Source: Candidatus Melainabacteria bacterium (lineage in GTDB: Bacteria; Cyanobacteriota; Vampirovibrionia; 2-02-FULL-35-15). Taken from it: 64,000 bases of DNA. Position numbers and translations under genes: made by a program. This document shows positions 1 through 10,239 of this stretch, in pieces. The notes beneath the pieces are model-generated. The model worked only from the letters and a program-made list of their open reading frames with translations. It was not told where the DNA came from and did no database searches. Where the stretch lies: positions 62,001 through 126,000 of the forward strand of contig JAHFBG010000004.1 in assembly GCA_023250155.1 (NCBI GenBank). The letters run 5' to 3'. Position 1 is the stretch's first letter; the number at the start of each line of letters is the position of its first letter.

Positions 1-1866
1 TTCAAAAACACTACCTTCGCCAAACTTACTTTTTACAGTGATCTGTCCGCCGTGTTGTTCTATGGATTTCTTGACTATTGTAAGACCTAATCCTGTCCCT
101 TTTATTGTATGCACTTTATTTTCTACTCTATAAAATCGTTCAAAAATCATTGGTAAATGCTCTTCTTGTATACCTATTCCATTGTCAATGATTTGAAATT
201 TAACATTATTTCCATCTCTATTTACTTTCATCTTAACCATTCCATTGCCAGGGGTGTATTTTATTGCATTTGAAAGCAGATTGATAAATACTCTTTCAAT
301 ATTCTCCTGATTTATATTTAGAAGAGGCAAATCTTCTTCTATATCTGAAATCAGTCGAATAAATTTTTTCTCAGCTAAAACTGATATTGATTTTAATGTA
401 TATTCTAAACATGGATAAATTTCTTGAAGAGTTAATTGGAGTTTTCTTGTATGAGAATCTAATCTTGATAATTCAAGCACATCATTTACCAGATTGCTAA
501 GTCTGTCAGTTTCTTGATTTATGATGGATATAAATTCTACTCTTGTTTTTTCATCAATTTCAGAATTGTGAGAACACAAAGTATCTACATAGCATTTAAT
601 GCTTGTAATAGGGGTTCTTAATTCATGACTTACATTGCTTATAAACTCTTGTTTAATTAACTCTACTTCAACTTCTTTTGTTCTATCATGAATTACTAAA
701 ACAGCTCCTAATTTATCATTGTTTGAAAAATATAATGGTGTTATATATAACTTTAAACTCTTATTGTCTTGCATGAACTCAAAGCTGCTAGATTCATTAT
801 AGGAATTACTACCATCTAATTTAAGACTATTTAGATAACTAAAAACTTGATCATTGATTTTTGCTGTCCATAGGTTTGTTATTTTATGACCGATTAGCTC
901 ATCATAGGATCTGTTAAGCAGTCTTAGTGCTGCAGGATTAATTATTTGAATTATATCCTCTTTATCTAAAACAATTACTCCATCTGTTATTGACATGACT
1001 ACAGACTCAAACTTGTTTCTTTCAGAGCTAAGAGTTGCAATGTTTGATTCTTCATATTGCTGTAGTCGCTTAGACATTTTATTGAATGCTTTTACTAGCT
1101 GAGTTAATTCCTTTCCTAAAAATCCTTTTAAGGGCAATTGGAAACCAAATCTTCCCTCAGTAATTGCTTTAGCTCCTTTTTCTAATTTTCTTAATGGTCT
1201 AGTAATAATGAGGGAATTTACGATAGCACCTATTATTGAAAGAATCCAAACCAGTATAAAAATCTCCAATAAAAATACAATCAATTCTTTTCTAGAACCC
1301 ACTATTGTAAAGCCTGTATCTGGTATACCAACCCAAACCCACCCGAAAAAGTTTGAATTGTACTGTATAGGTTCAGCTATTATAAGTAACTTGCCACTGT
1401 TAGAGTAATAAACCTGGATATATGGAACATGTTTTGGAGGAGGAATAAAGTTTTTATTTTCTTTATTGATTTCATAAAGGTCTGCAAAACGACTCTTAGC
1501 AAGAACTGTTCCTACATTGTCTGTAAATATTGCAAAAGTAATTTCTGAATGTTCCTTTATAAAACCATTGATCAGCTCTTCAAGCCTCGTTTTTCTATTG
1601 GCAACTCCACCATAATTTTTTATAAGTGCTTGAGATGCTATGTTTGAAAGTATTTGTGTTGATTTCAAGTTATTGTTTAGCATTAAAACTTGATTGTCAA
1701 TATTTGATTGAATATTGTGAATGATTACAAATGCTGATAAAGTTATAAAAACAGAGACACCAAACACTATTGAAATAATTAATTTAACTTGTACGCTAAG
1801 CCCATCAATAAAGCTTTTTATATATTCTGAACACTTCATGTATAGATTGTTTAATAGGATCTTCAT
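1..1866 (-). CDS. Sensor histidine kinase (PAS, HisKA, HATPase), C-terminus cut by window edge
   Basis: Membrane sensor kinase of the WalK/ResE/PhoR type; at least 622 codons, with the last residues beyond base 1. Seen in order: a membrane helix near residues 20-42, an extracytoplasmic sensor region, a second helix and HAMP-like linker, a PAS region, the H-box SNVSHELRTPIT with the phospho-accepting His, the N-box NLLSNAIKYTP, the G1 box DNGIGI and the G2 box GTGLGL. It would autophosphorylate and pass phosphate to a regulator that must lie to the left. I chose the ATG at 1866 because a TATAAT at 1874-1879 sits 7 nt before it, matching other apparent leaderless genes here; an in-frame ATG at 1875 is possible. 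It lies just after the lptA-like gene on the same strand. The signal sensed is unknown. Confidence 0.92.
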   Translation of the reverse strand, partial: MKILLNNLYMKCSEYIKSFIDGLSVQVKLIISIVFGVSVFITLSAFVIIHNIQSNIDNQVLMLNNNLKSTQILSNIASQALIKNYGGVANRKTRLEELINGFIKEHSEITFAIFTDNVGTVLAKSRFADLYEINKENKNFIPPPKHVPYIQVYYSNSGKLLIIAEPIQYNSNFFGWVWVGIPDTGFTIVGSRKELIVFLLEIFILVWILSIIGAIVNSLIITRPLRKLEKGAKAITEGRFGFQLPLKGFLGKELTQLVKAFNKMSKRLQQYEESNIATLSSERNKFESVVMSITDGVIVLDKEDIIQIINPAALRLLNRSYDELIGHKITNLWTAKINDQVFSYLNSLKLDGSNSYNESSSFEFMQDNKSLKLYITPLYFSNNDKLGAVLVIHDRTKEVEVELIKQEFISNVSHELRTPITSIKCYVDTLCSHNSEIDEKTRVEFISIINQETDRLSNLVNDVLELSRLDSHTRKLQLTLQEIYPCLEYTLKSISVLAEKKFIRLISDIEEDLPLLNINQENIERVFINLLSNAIKYTPGNGMVKMKVNRDGNNVKFQIIDNGIGIQEEHLPMIFERFYRVENKVHTIKGTGLGLTIVKKSIEQHGGQITVKSKFGEGSVFE

Positions 1867-1894
1867 GCTGTACATTATACTTTATCCAAGGCAA

Positions 1895-2884
1895 TTAGTT
1901 CTTAAAAATCAAGGTTTTAGGTCTAACATTTGTTTTTGTGTTACTGGTTAGTTTCTTATCACTAAAGTTAAAAACAATTTCTTCAGAGCTTAACTTTTTA
2001 TCTTCTTGTACTACATCAGCACTACCTATGAAAACAATTTTTTCAGGTTTTTTTGTTTTATCATTCCTGACTAACTTTGCTTCAAGACTTTCACCGTTAG
2101 TTGTCTCAAAAATAAAATTAACTTTTTTGTGAACTGATTTAGCAGTTATTGTGCCGGTTGAATCATCAATATAAAGATTTTCAGTGCTTAAACTAATAGG
2201 TTCTTGATCACTCTTAGGTTTATCTGTATTTGGCCAAATTGTACTTTTAACATTACCAATTGCTAGTACATTATGTGTTTTAATATCAATGGCAAATTCA
2301 TCTGCATAAGTGGAGTTGGTCGGCTGCATTAAGTTTGCCTGAGGTTTAGTACCAGTGAAAAGGGCTTGAACAGGTTTTTTATTTTTATAAATTATATTAG
2401 CTTCTTCTGAAGAGATAATAAGATCTTCACACTTTGTAGTGATATTACCCTTAGCCTTTGCATTTTCACCACTCCAATACAACTCTTGATAATCAGAGGT
2501 TATGATTATAGGATTTTGCTTTTTATCTTTTAGCTCAGAGTATACTTTTCCAGTAGCAATTATTTTCTTGTCATTTATTATTATGGTAATTGTATCGGCT
2601 TCTAGAAATCTATCTTTCAGTTTAAGTTTTGCTTTTCCTGTAAAACTGGCTGTATAAGGTTCACCATTTATATCAGAATCGATTTTTCCTTGAGTTGCCT
2701 CTATGAGTGCATCTTTATACTCTACGTTTATATTTCCATTGATTGAAATAGCTTGTTTATCAGCTTCTAATGAGTCAGCATGCTTGATTTCAAACTCATC
2801 TTTAGCATAGGTGGAGCAATAAGAAAATAGAGAGTAGAAAATAGAAAATAGAATACAAAAATATTTATATTTTTTATTACTCAT
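1895..2884 (-). CDS. lptA: LptA/OstA-like periplasmic lipopolysaccharide transport protein
   Basis: 329 residues with an N-terminal signal peptide followed by OstA-type beta repeats (DSLEADKQAISINGNINVEY, and later GNVKSTIWP-like turns). The family bridges the periplasm between LptC and the outer-membrane LptD, carrying LPS. It is longer than E. coli LptA (185 residues), as is common outside Proteobacteria, so it could also contain part of an LptD N-domain. Its start overlaps the stop of the LptC-like gene by 4 bp (ATGA), so the pair is translationally coupled. The signal-peptide hydrophobic core (about residues 10-21, ILFSIFYSLFS) is encoded by five heptamer repeats at 2822-2856, which is unusual. 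Confidence 0.75.
   Translation of the reverse strand: MSNKKYKYFCILFSIFYSLFSYCSTYAKDEFEIKHADSLEADKQAISINGNINVEYKDALIEATQGKIDSDINGEPYTASFTGKAKLKLKDRFLEADTITIIINDKKIIATGKVYSELKDKKQNPIIITSDYQELYWSGENAKAKGNITTKCEDLIISSEEANIIYKNKKPVQALFTGTKPQANLMQPTNSTYADEFAIDIKTHNVLAIGNVKSTIWPNTDKPKSDQEPISLSTENLYIDDSTGTITAKSVHKKVNFIFETTNGESLEAKLVRNDKTKKPEKIVFIGSADVVQEDKKLSSEEIVFNFSDKKLTSNTKTNVRPKTLIFKN
2822..2856. repeat. Heptamer tandem repeat (AGAAAAT type) inside a signal peptide
   Basis: Five consecutive 7-mers on the + strand: AGAAAAT, AGAGAGT, AGAAAAT, AGAAAAT, AGAATAC. Read on the minus strand they encode the hydrophobic core of the LptA-like signal peptide. The same unit in the same coding frame recurs at 6994-7028. 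It resembles the short tandemly repeated repetitive (STRR) heptamers described in cyanobacteria. Confidence 0.85.
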
Positions 2885-3927
2885 CTGTTATCTGCTAAAC
2901 GCTCTACGCTATGTTCTATGCTGGTTTTAACATTGCCAATTGCTTGAACTTTTCCTGTCGTTAAATCATAGACAATTTTATCTGCTGTAATTTGTTTTCC
3001 CTCTTGAATTGCTTTTGGTTTGCCACTTATAGTAATAAGTGATTTATTGTCATAAGTTAGTGAGTTTCCGTAGCATTTCGTATTATGGTGGGTAATGAGA
3101 ACATTATCTCTTGCATATAATGTTTTGTCTTGTTTCAACAATAAATAATTAGACTTAAATACTTTATCTTTAGATATGAAAATTACATTGTTAGTAGCTT
3201 CAATCTCACCATTTTGCTTCCAGTTGATTGTGTTTGCTGACAAGTTGTCATTGTCTTGGTTTGTAAGAATTATTTTCCCACCGTTTTTAATTTCAACATT
3301 TTGTAAACTACCATTTTTGTCTTTTATTATGGTGACTTCATTACCAGATAAGGATATATCTTTGAAGACTGCTTCGCTTAAGTCATGAACTATGATTTGT
3401 GTTTGATCCTCATTTATTGAGGCTGTTTCTCCTTTTATTGTTGCAGTGTTTATAAGCTCTAAGTCAAATCCTTTTTGAGCTTCAATTGATGCATTCATTC
3501 CTAGAGCTATTTGGCTTGACATTAATAATAAACTTTTATCATTGTTTTTAACTAGAACATTGCCAAATAAGAAAATTTCTTTTGTGGAAGCATCTGCTTT
3601 AGCAAATGGGGCTTGTAATTCAAAAACGACCTCATTATTTTTATATACTTTTGCTTCAATATCTTTAATTAATGCAGACTGTAAATGCTCTTGTGTTTCG
3701 CCACCTTTAGCAGTTAATTTCCATCTTAATTCACCTGTTTTAACATCAATCTCTTTTAAAGTATATTGTTGGGCTTTTGCCTCAGTGGTAATTTGTTCTT
3801 GACTTAGCTCTTTTTCAGATTTTGACACTAATAAATTTCCTTTGAAGAAAGCAAAAATTATGAAAATAGTCATTCCAGCAAGGATTAAATAAGGGGCTTG
3901 ATTAGTAAGTTTAAACTGTTTTAACAT
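2881..3927 (-). CDS. lptC: LptC-like LPS export protein with extra OstA-like repeats
   Basis: 348 residues: one N-terminal membrane anchor (about residues 12-30), then an LptC core (QYTLKEIDVKTGELRWKLTA, about 52-71), then repeated OstA-like beta turns (GNVLVKNND, GNEVTIIKD, GNVKTSIEH). LptC sits in the inner membrane with LptBFG and passes LPS to LptA. E. coli LptC has 191 residues, so this one carries a long extension that may do part of the bridge work. It overlaps the downstream lptA-like gene by 4 bp. The last residues (about 336-345, HSVERLADN) are encoded by heptamer repeats at 2893-2920, so the native C-terminus appears to have been replaced or extended by a repeat. Confidence 0.72.
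   Translation of the reverse strand: MLKQFKLTNQAPYLILAGMTIFIIFAFFKGNLLVSKSEKELSQEQITTEAKAQQYTLKEIDVKTGELRWKLTAKGGETQEHLQSALIKDIEAKVYKNNEVVFELQAPFAKADASTKEIFLFGNVLVKNNDKSLLLMSSQIALGMNASIEAQKGFDLELINTATIKGETASINEDQTQIIVHDLSEAVFKDISLSGNEVTIIKDKNGSLQNVEIKNGGKIILTNQDNDNLSANTINWKQNGEIEATNNVIFISKDKVFKSNYLLLKQDKTLYARDNVLITHHNTKCYGNSLTYDNKSLITISGKPKAIQEGKQITADKIVYDLTTGKVQAIGNVKTSIEHSVERLADNR
2893..2920. repeat. Heptamer tandem repeat (CGCTCTA type) at the lptC 3' end
   Basis: Four 7-mers on the + strand (TGCTAAA, CGCTCTA, CGCTATG, TTCTATG). This is the same heptamer family that forms the large blocks at 37.96-38.09 kb and 40.33-40.46 kb. It encodes the C-terminal residues of the LptC-like protein. 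Confidence 0.75.
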
Positions 3928-3973
3928 AAAAGTGCTTTGTTTCCCTATTTTAACAGAGGATACGGTGATTTAC

Positions 3974-5545
3974 TTAATTGCCAAGGGATCTTAGCAATAT
4001 AGCTTGAGATATTTCTTTAATCCCCTCATTCAGGTCACCTTGTTTAATATGTAATTCACCTAAGAAGAAATGTGGAGCAGGGTTATTAGGAGATTCTTTT
4101 ACTACTTCAAGCCATAGCTTTTTTGCATTGTCAATCTCATTAAATTGTTCAGCAAGAATAAATGCATAATATATTTTTGTCCAGGGATCATTTGGATTGA
4201 TTCTTAAGAGATCTTTAAAGTAATAAACACTTAAGTTTAAATTTGCTGCAATGCTCGGATCGTTGCTTAGTGAAATAAGTTTTTTAGAGCTTAGTAAATT
4301 TGTTTTTGATGAAGATTTTCCGCTCTTCTCCTCTTTTTTTTCTAATGCTTTATTTATTAAATAGGCTTTTAAATAATGACTAAATGCTAGGCGGTATCGG
4401 ACATTGTTTACTGTTTCAGAATCAAGGTTTGAATTTATGATTTCTTTGTATTCAACAATTTTTTTATCTATTAATTCTTTATTTTCTTCTTTTCTAAGCA
4501 GTAACTTGGTTCGTCTTAATTCTTTAATGGCTTCTTCGACAAGACTGGTACGACTTAATGCAATGGCTAAGTTAAAATGAGCTTCAGGGTTTTCAGGATA
4601 TTTTGCAACCTGGGCTCTTGCAATGACTAAATCATCAGTTAGAGAGATGTCTTCTTTTTTTGTACTGAGTTGGATGGGATCTTGAATATCAACTGCTAGA
4701 GAAGCAAGAGGCAAGAAGCAAGAGGCAAGAATCAAGAAGCAAGAAGCAAGAAGTCCTAATTCTATTGCCCTATCTCTAGCGGCTTTTAGAGCTTTATAAA
4801 TGGTTGTATTTAGTTGAAGCCTATCAAAAGTCTTTAAGGCAGCTTCTGTAGTACCTTTTGGAGATGTGACCATTTCTCTTAAAAGTTTTGGTGAAAGACT
4901 TCCGTTTGCAAGCAACATTAATGTTCCTAAAGCCGTTTGTAGTACGAGTTCATTACTGATAGTTTTTTGTAAGCCAAGTTTGTATGCACTATCAGCTAGA
5001 GCTTCAATAAAATAACAAAAATAGGCAGGTCCAGAACCAGAAAGAGCTGTTACTAGATCAAATTTAGCTTCATCCAATTCAATAATTTTTCCTAAAGAAT
5101 TAAAAATCTTTCTTACAAAGTTTTTTTGAGCATTTGTAATATTTTTACTGTATGTAATTGCGCTTATTCCAGAGCCTATTTGACAGGGAGTGTTTGGCAT
5201 AATCCTTACAATAGGCTGAGCTTTACTAGTCAATGAAGAAATCGTTTGTATCTTTATACCTGCTGCAATGGAAATGATTAATTGGTTTTTATTGATTATA
5301 GGTTTTATTTCTTTTATAGCATTGCTTATGTCAGTTGGCTTTACTGCAAGGATTATTGCTGAATAGTTTGTTTTATTTAAATTTCCTACTTGAAGTGTAA
5401 ACTTGTTTTTTTTAAGAAAATTTATGCGTTCTGGTTTGTTTTCAATGAAAACGATATTTGATTTTGGGATAATTTTATTTTTTATTATGCCAGAAGCTAT
5501 GGCATAACCCATGTTTCCACCACCGATTATTAATAGTTTTTGCAT
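3974..5545 (-). CDS. proC: Pyrroline-5-carboxylate reductase fused to a TPR protein through a heptamer-repeat linker
   Basis: Residues 1-263 are a complete ProC, the last step of proline synthesis (P5C to proline with NAD(P)H): the dinucleotide-binding motif GGGNMG at the N-terminus, RIMPNTPC, and the family signature ALSGSGPAYFCYFIEAL. E. coli ProC is 269 residues, so the enzyme ends where the linker begins. About residues 264-282 (LLASCFLILASCFLPLAS) are encoded by eight heptamer repeats at 4700-4755 and look like a signal-peptide core. Residues 285-523 are TPR-type helices (NPEAHFNLAIALSR, PHFFLGELHIKQGDLNEG). No Met lies between the parts. Either this is a genuine fusion or two genes were merged by repeat expansion; the TPR half would normally be exported, while ProC is cytoplasmic. 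The ATG at 5545 has TATATA 4 nt upstream. Confidence 0.9.
   Translation of the reverse strand: MQKLLIIGGGNMGYAIASGIIKNKIIPKSNIVFIENKPERINFLKKNKFTLQVGNLNKTNYSAIILAVKPTDISNAIKEIKPIINKNQLIISIAAGIKIQTISSLTSKAQPIVRIMPNTPCQIGSGISAITYSKNITNAQKNFVRKIFNSLGKIIELDEAKFDLVTALSGSGPAYFCYFIEALADSAYKLGLQKTISNELVLQTALGTLMLLANGSLSPKLLREMVTSPKGTTEAALKTFDRLQLNTTIYKALKAARDRAIELGLLASCFLILASCFLPLASLAVDIQDPIQLSTKKEDISLTDDLVIARAQVAKYPENPEAHFNLAIALSRTSLVEEAIKELRRTKLLLRKEENKELIDKKIVEYKEIINSNLDSETVNNVRYRLAFSHYLKAYLINKALEKKEEKSGKSSSKTNLLSSKKLISLSNDPSIAANLNLSVYYFKDLLRINPNDPWTKIYYAFILAEQFNEIDNAKKLWLEVVKESPNNPAPHFFLGELHIKQGDLNEGIKEISQAILLRSLGN
4700..4755. repeat. Heptamer tandem repeat (AGAAGCA type) joining proC to a TPR gene
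   Basis: Eight consecutive 7-mers on the + strand, mostly AGAAGCA with AGAGGCA, AGAATCA and AGAAGTC variants. The minus-strand reading is open and hydrophobic. The same unit, inverted relative to its gene, interrupts folK at 44765-44813. Confidence 0.92.
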
Positions 5546-5550
5546 TTTTT

Positions 5551-5650
5551 ATATAGCGCAAAACAAGTTTGCGCTTCTTTTGACCAATCTCTTTCGTCGG
5601 GTCGCATTTGCCGAATAAATCGGACAAATGCTCTAATCGCAAGTACTAAC
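5551..5650 (-). mobile_element. Divergent copy of the GATTTATTC-loop dispersed element
   Basis: The divergent proC/aminotransferase intergenic region holds a hairpin at 5604-5631 whose minus-strand loop carries the invariant GATTTATTC between GCATTTGTC and GGCAAATGC arms. Next to it are GACC/GGTC (5582-5603) and a perfect 8-bp hairpin, AGCGCAAA/TTTGCGCT (5555-5575). The layout matches the copies at 20.1, 28.4, 33.5, 45.2 and 59.7 kb, but arm sequences differ and the outer boundaries are uncertain. The AGCGCAAA hairpin ends 10 nt before the proC start codon and could influence its expression. Confidence 0.6.
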
Positions 5651-5773
5651 TAGATAAATCATATAACTCAAAACAACATTAACATATTTTCTATGAAACA
5701 GACAGTATACGCTTATTTTGTTAAAATAGGTTCTTAGATTCATTTGTACTTAAGACGTTATAATAATTAAATT

Positions 5774-6969
5774 ATGTCTAAAAATAAAAATATGTTTTTT
5801 AAATCAGCTGAGAGACTAACTTATGTCCCAATATATGTTTTTGCAAAACTAGATGCTGAAAAACAAGCTTTGATAAATAAGGGAATAGATGTTGTTGATT
5901 TAAGTTTAGGTAGTCCAGATCTTCCATCACCTGAAGGTGTCATCAATGAAGCACAAGTTGCTTTAAGAGATCCTCAAAACTATAGATACCCTCCTTTTAG
6001 AGGGCAGATGAAGTTTAAAGAAGCTACTAGTAATTGGATGAAAAAAAGATTTAATGTAGATATTGATCCTGCTAGTGAGCTTTTGCCATTGTCAGGTTCA
6101 AAAGAAGGTATTACACACTTAGCACTAGCAATTATCAATCCTGGTGATTTAACCATAGTTCCTAGCCCTTATTATCCTGTTCATGCAAGAGGTACATTGC
6201 TAGCAGGGGGCTCCATATATGAGTTGCCATTGATAGAAAAAAACAATTTTGTACTAGACTTAGACTCTATTCCAGAAAATATTTTAGATAAGGCAAAAAT
6301 GTTTTTCATCAGTTTTCCTAACAATCCTACAGGTGCAACATGTGATTTTAAATTTCTTGAAAAGCTAGTCAAATTATGTACTAAACATGAGATTATTTTA
6401 GTAAGTGATTTAGCATATTCTGAACTTACCTTTGATGGCAATGTTGCTCATAGTATTTTAGAGATAGATGGTGCAAAAGATATTGCAGTTGAGTTTCATA
6501 CTCTTTCTAAGACTTATAGTATGGCTGGTTGGAGAATTGCATTTGTATGTGGAAATAAAGATATTATAAATGCTTTATATGAAATTAAAACAAATACTGA
6601 TTATGGAGTTTGTAATTTTGTTCAAGCAGCTAGCATAAAAGCTTTTTCTATACCTTTAAGTGAACATAAAAAAACATGTGCTATATACCAAGAACGTAGG
6701 GATGTTATGTTGGCTGGCTTACAAAAGCTTGGATGGAACATTCAAAAACCCGGAGGTGCCATGTATATATGGCTTCCTATACCAAAAAGATTCAAATCAA
6801 GTTTTGAGTTTTCGTCTAGTCTTTTACATGAGGCTCATGTGGCTACTATTCCAGGAGGATCTTTTGGAACATATGGTGAAGGCTATGCAAGATTGGCTCT
6901 TGTAAATTCCAAAGAAAGAATCTTGCTTGCACTTGATAGGATGGAAAAAGCAGGACTAAGATATAGCGT

Positions 6970-6973
<4 letters not shown>
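5774..6973 (+). CDS. Class I/II PLP aminotransferase, LL-diaminopimelate aminotransferase-like
   Basis: 399 residues, fold-type I aminotransferase. Visible are the substrate and cofactor motifs PNNPTGA (near residue 190), SDLAYSEL, and the PLP-lysine site SKTYSMAGWR (Lys near 250), plus a C-terminal Arg region (GYARLALV). It is paralogous to the dapL-like gene at 24238 (same length, same motif spacing). Candidates are LL-DAP aminotransferase or an alanine/aspartate-type transaminase; sequence alone does not settle the substrate. The ATG overlaps the next gene by 4 bp, coupling it to an exported TPR protein. A TATAAT-like hexamer lies shortly upstream and there is no clear Shine-Dalgarno. Confidence 0.85.
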
Positions 6974-8985
<2,012 letters not shown>

Positions 8986-9009
8986 TTTCAATATTTGAGG
9001 TTAAAAAAT

Positions 9010-10224
9010 ATGAGTGAAAATGAAAAGTATATAAAACTAGCATCACAATTGATTATGTTTAAAGAACAAGTTTTTTTGCCCAATGGGCTAAGTGAAATAG
9101 CAAGATTATTAGAGAAAGCTGATAAGGAAAAAAGGCAATTAAGAGTTAAATTAGGAATAGATCCTACAAATCCTGACTTACATCTAGGGCATACAGTGTG
9201 TTTGTATTTGCTTAAAAGATTTCAAGATTTAGGGCATCTTCCTGTTTTAATAATTGGTGGATTTACAGCGATGGTAGGTGATCCAAGTGGTCGTAATGAA
9301 TCTCGCCCAGCCTTGACACATGAGCAAGTTATGGAAAATGCAAAATCTTATTTAAATCAGGTGAGTAAAATTCTTGATATAAATAAAATAGAGGTTCAGA
9401 ACAACTATGACTGGTTGAGTAAACTAACTTCAACGGAACTATTACAATTAGCGCATTTGATTACAGTAAATCAATTGGTTGGCAAAGAAGCTTTTGGTTC
9501 AAGAATAGAACAAGGAGAGCCATTATATTTGCATGAAGTCTTATATCCTATTCTTCAAGGTTACGATTCAGTGGCTGTAAGATCTGATATTGAAATTGGT
9601 GGAATTGATCAAACCTACAATGTTCTCTTTGGTAGGCATGTTCAAAAACACTTTAATCAAGAGCCACAACTGGTAATATTAAATCCATTACTGATTGGAT
9701 TAGATGGCTCAAAAAAAATGTCTAAGTCATTTAATAATTATATTGCTTTAAATGATACTCCTGATGAAATGTTTGGTAAGACTATGAGTATTCCTGATGA
9801 ATTAATGTTTAATTATTTTAGTCTTACAAGCTATACTCAAGATGATGCTAATCAATTTAAACTTGATATTGACAAGGGTAAAAATCCAAGGGATATAAAA
9901 ATGCTTTTAGCTTGTGAAATTGTTTCACAATTTTATGGTCAAGGGATGGCAGGTAACGCTAAGGAAAACTTCATTAAACAATTTCAAAAAAATGAAATTC
10001 CAGATTCAATTGAAGAATTTAGTTTAAATGAACCTTTAAAAGTGATTGATTTAATGTATTTAGCACAATTAGTTCCTTCAAAATCAGAGGCTAAGAGATT
10101 AATTGATCATGGTGGAGTAAAATTAAAATCAGTGAGAGTAACAGATCCTAATCTTTTAATAACTAAAAATGATAAGGATTCAGTTCTACAAATAGGGAAA
10201 AGAAAGTTTATAAAAATAGTTTAA
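9010..10224 (+). CDS. tyrS: Tyrosyl-tRNA synthetase
   Basis: About 404 residues; charges tRNA-Tyr. The class I HIGH signature appears as HLGH in KLGIDPTNPDLHLGHTV, the KMSKS loop as KKMSKS, and an S4 RNA-binding domain closes the C-terminus (PSKSEAKRLIDHGGVKL). Length fits the bacterial TyrZ-type subgroup. The open frame extends upstream to a TTG at 8995, but a GAGG at 8997-9000 is placed 9 nt before the ATG at 9010, so I take 9010 as the start. It follows the TPR gene by 24 nt and precedes the PdtaS-type kinase by 15 nt, suggesting one transcript. Confidence 0.95.
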   Translation: MSENEKYIKLASQLIMFKEQVFLPNGLSEIARLLEKADKEKRQLRVKLGIDPTNPDLHLGHTVCLYLLKRFQDLGHLPVLIIGGFTAMVGDPSGRNESRPALTHEQVMENAKSYLNQVSKILDINKIEVQNNYDWLSKLTSTELLQLAHLITVNQLVGKEAFGSRIEQGEPLYLHEVLYPILQGYDSVAVRSDIEIGGIDQTYNVLFGRHVQKHFNQEPQLVILNPLLIGLDGSKKMSKSFNNYIALNDTPDEMFGKTMSIPDELMFNYFSLTSYTQDDANQFKLDIDKGKNPRDIKMLLACEIVSQFYGQGMAGNAKENFIKQFQKNEIPDSIEEFSLNEPLKVIDLMYLAQLVPSKSEAKRLIDHGGVKLKSVRVTDPNLLITKNDKDSVLQIGKRKFIKIV

Positions 10225-10239
10225 AATAAAAGGATAAAA

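Noticed and set aside
8995..9009. TTG at 8995 as the tyrS start
   Set aside because: It overlaps the GAGG that serves the ATG at 9010, and adds residues not expected in the family.
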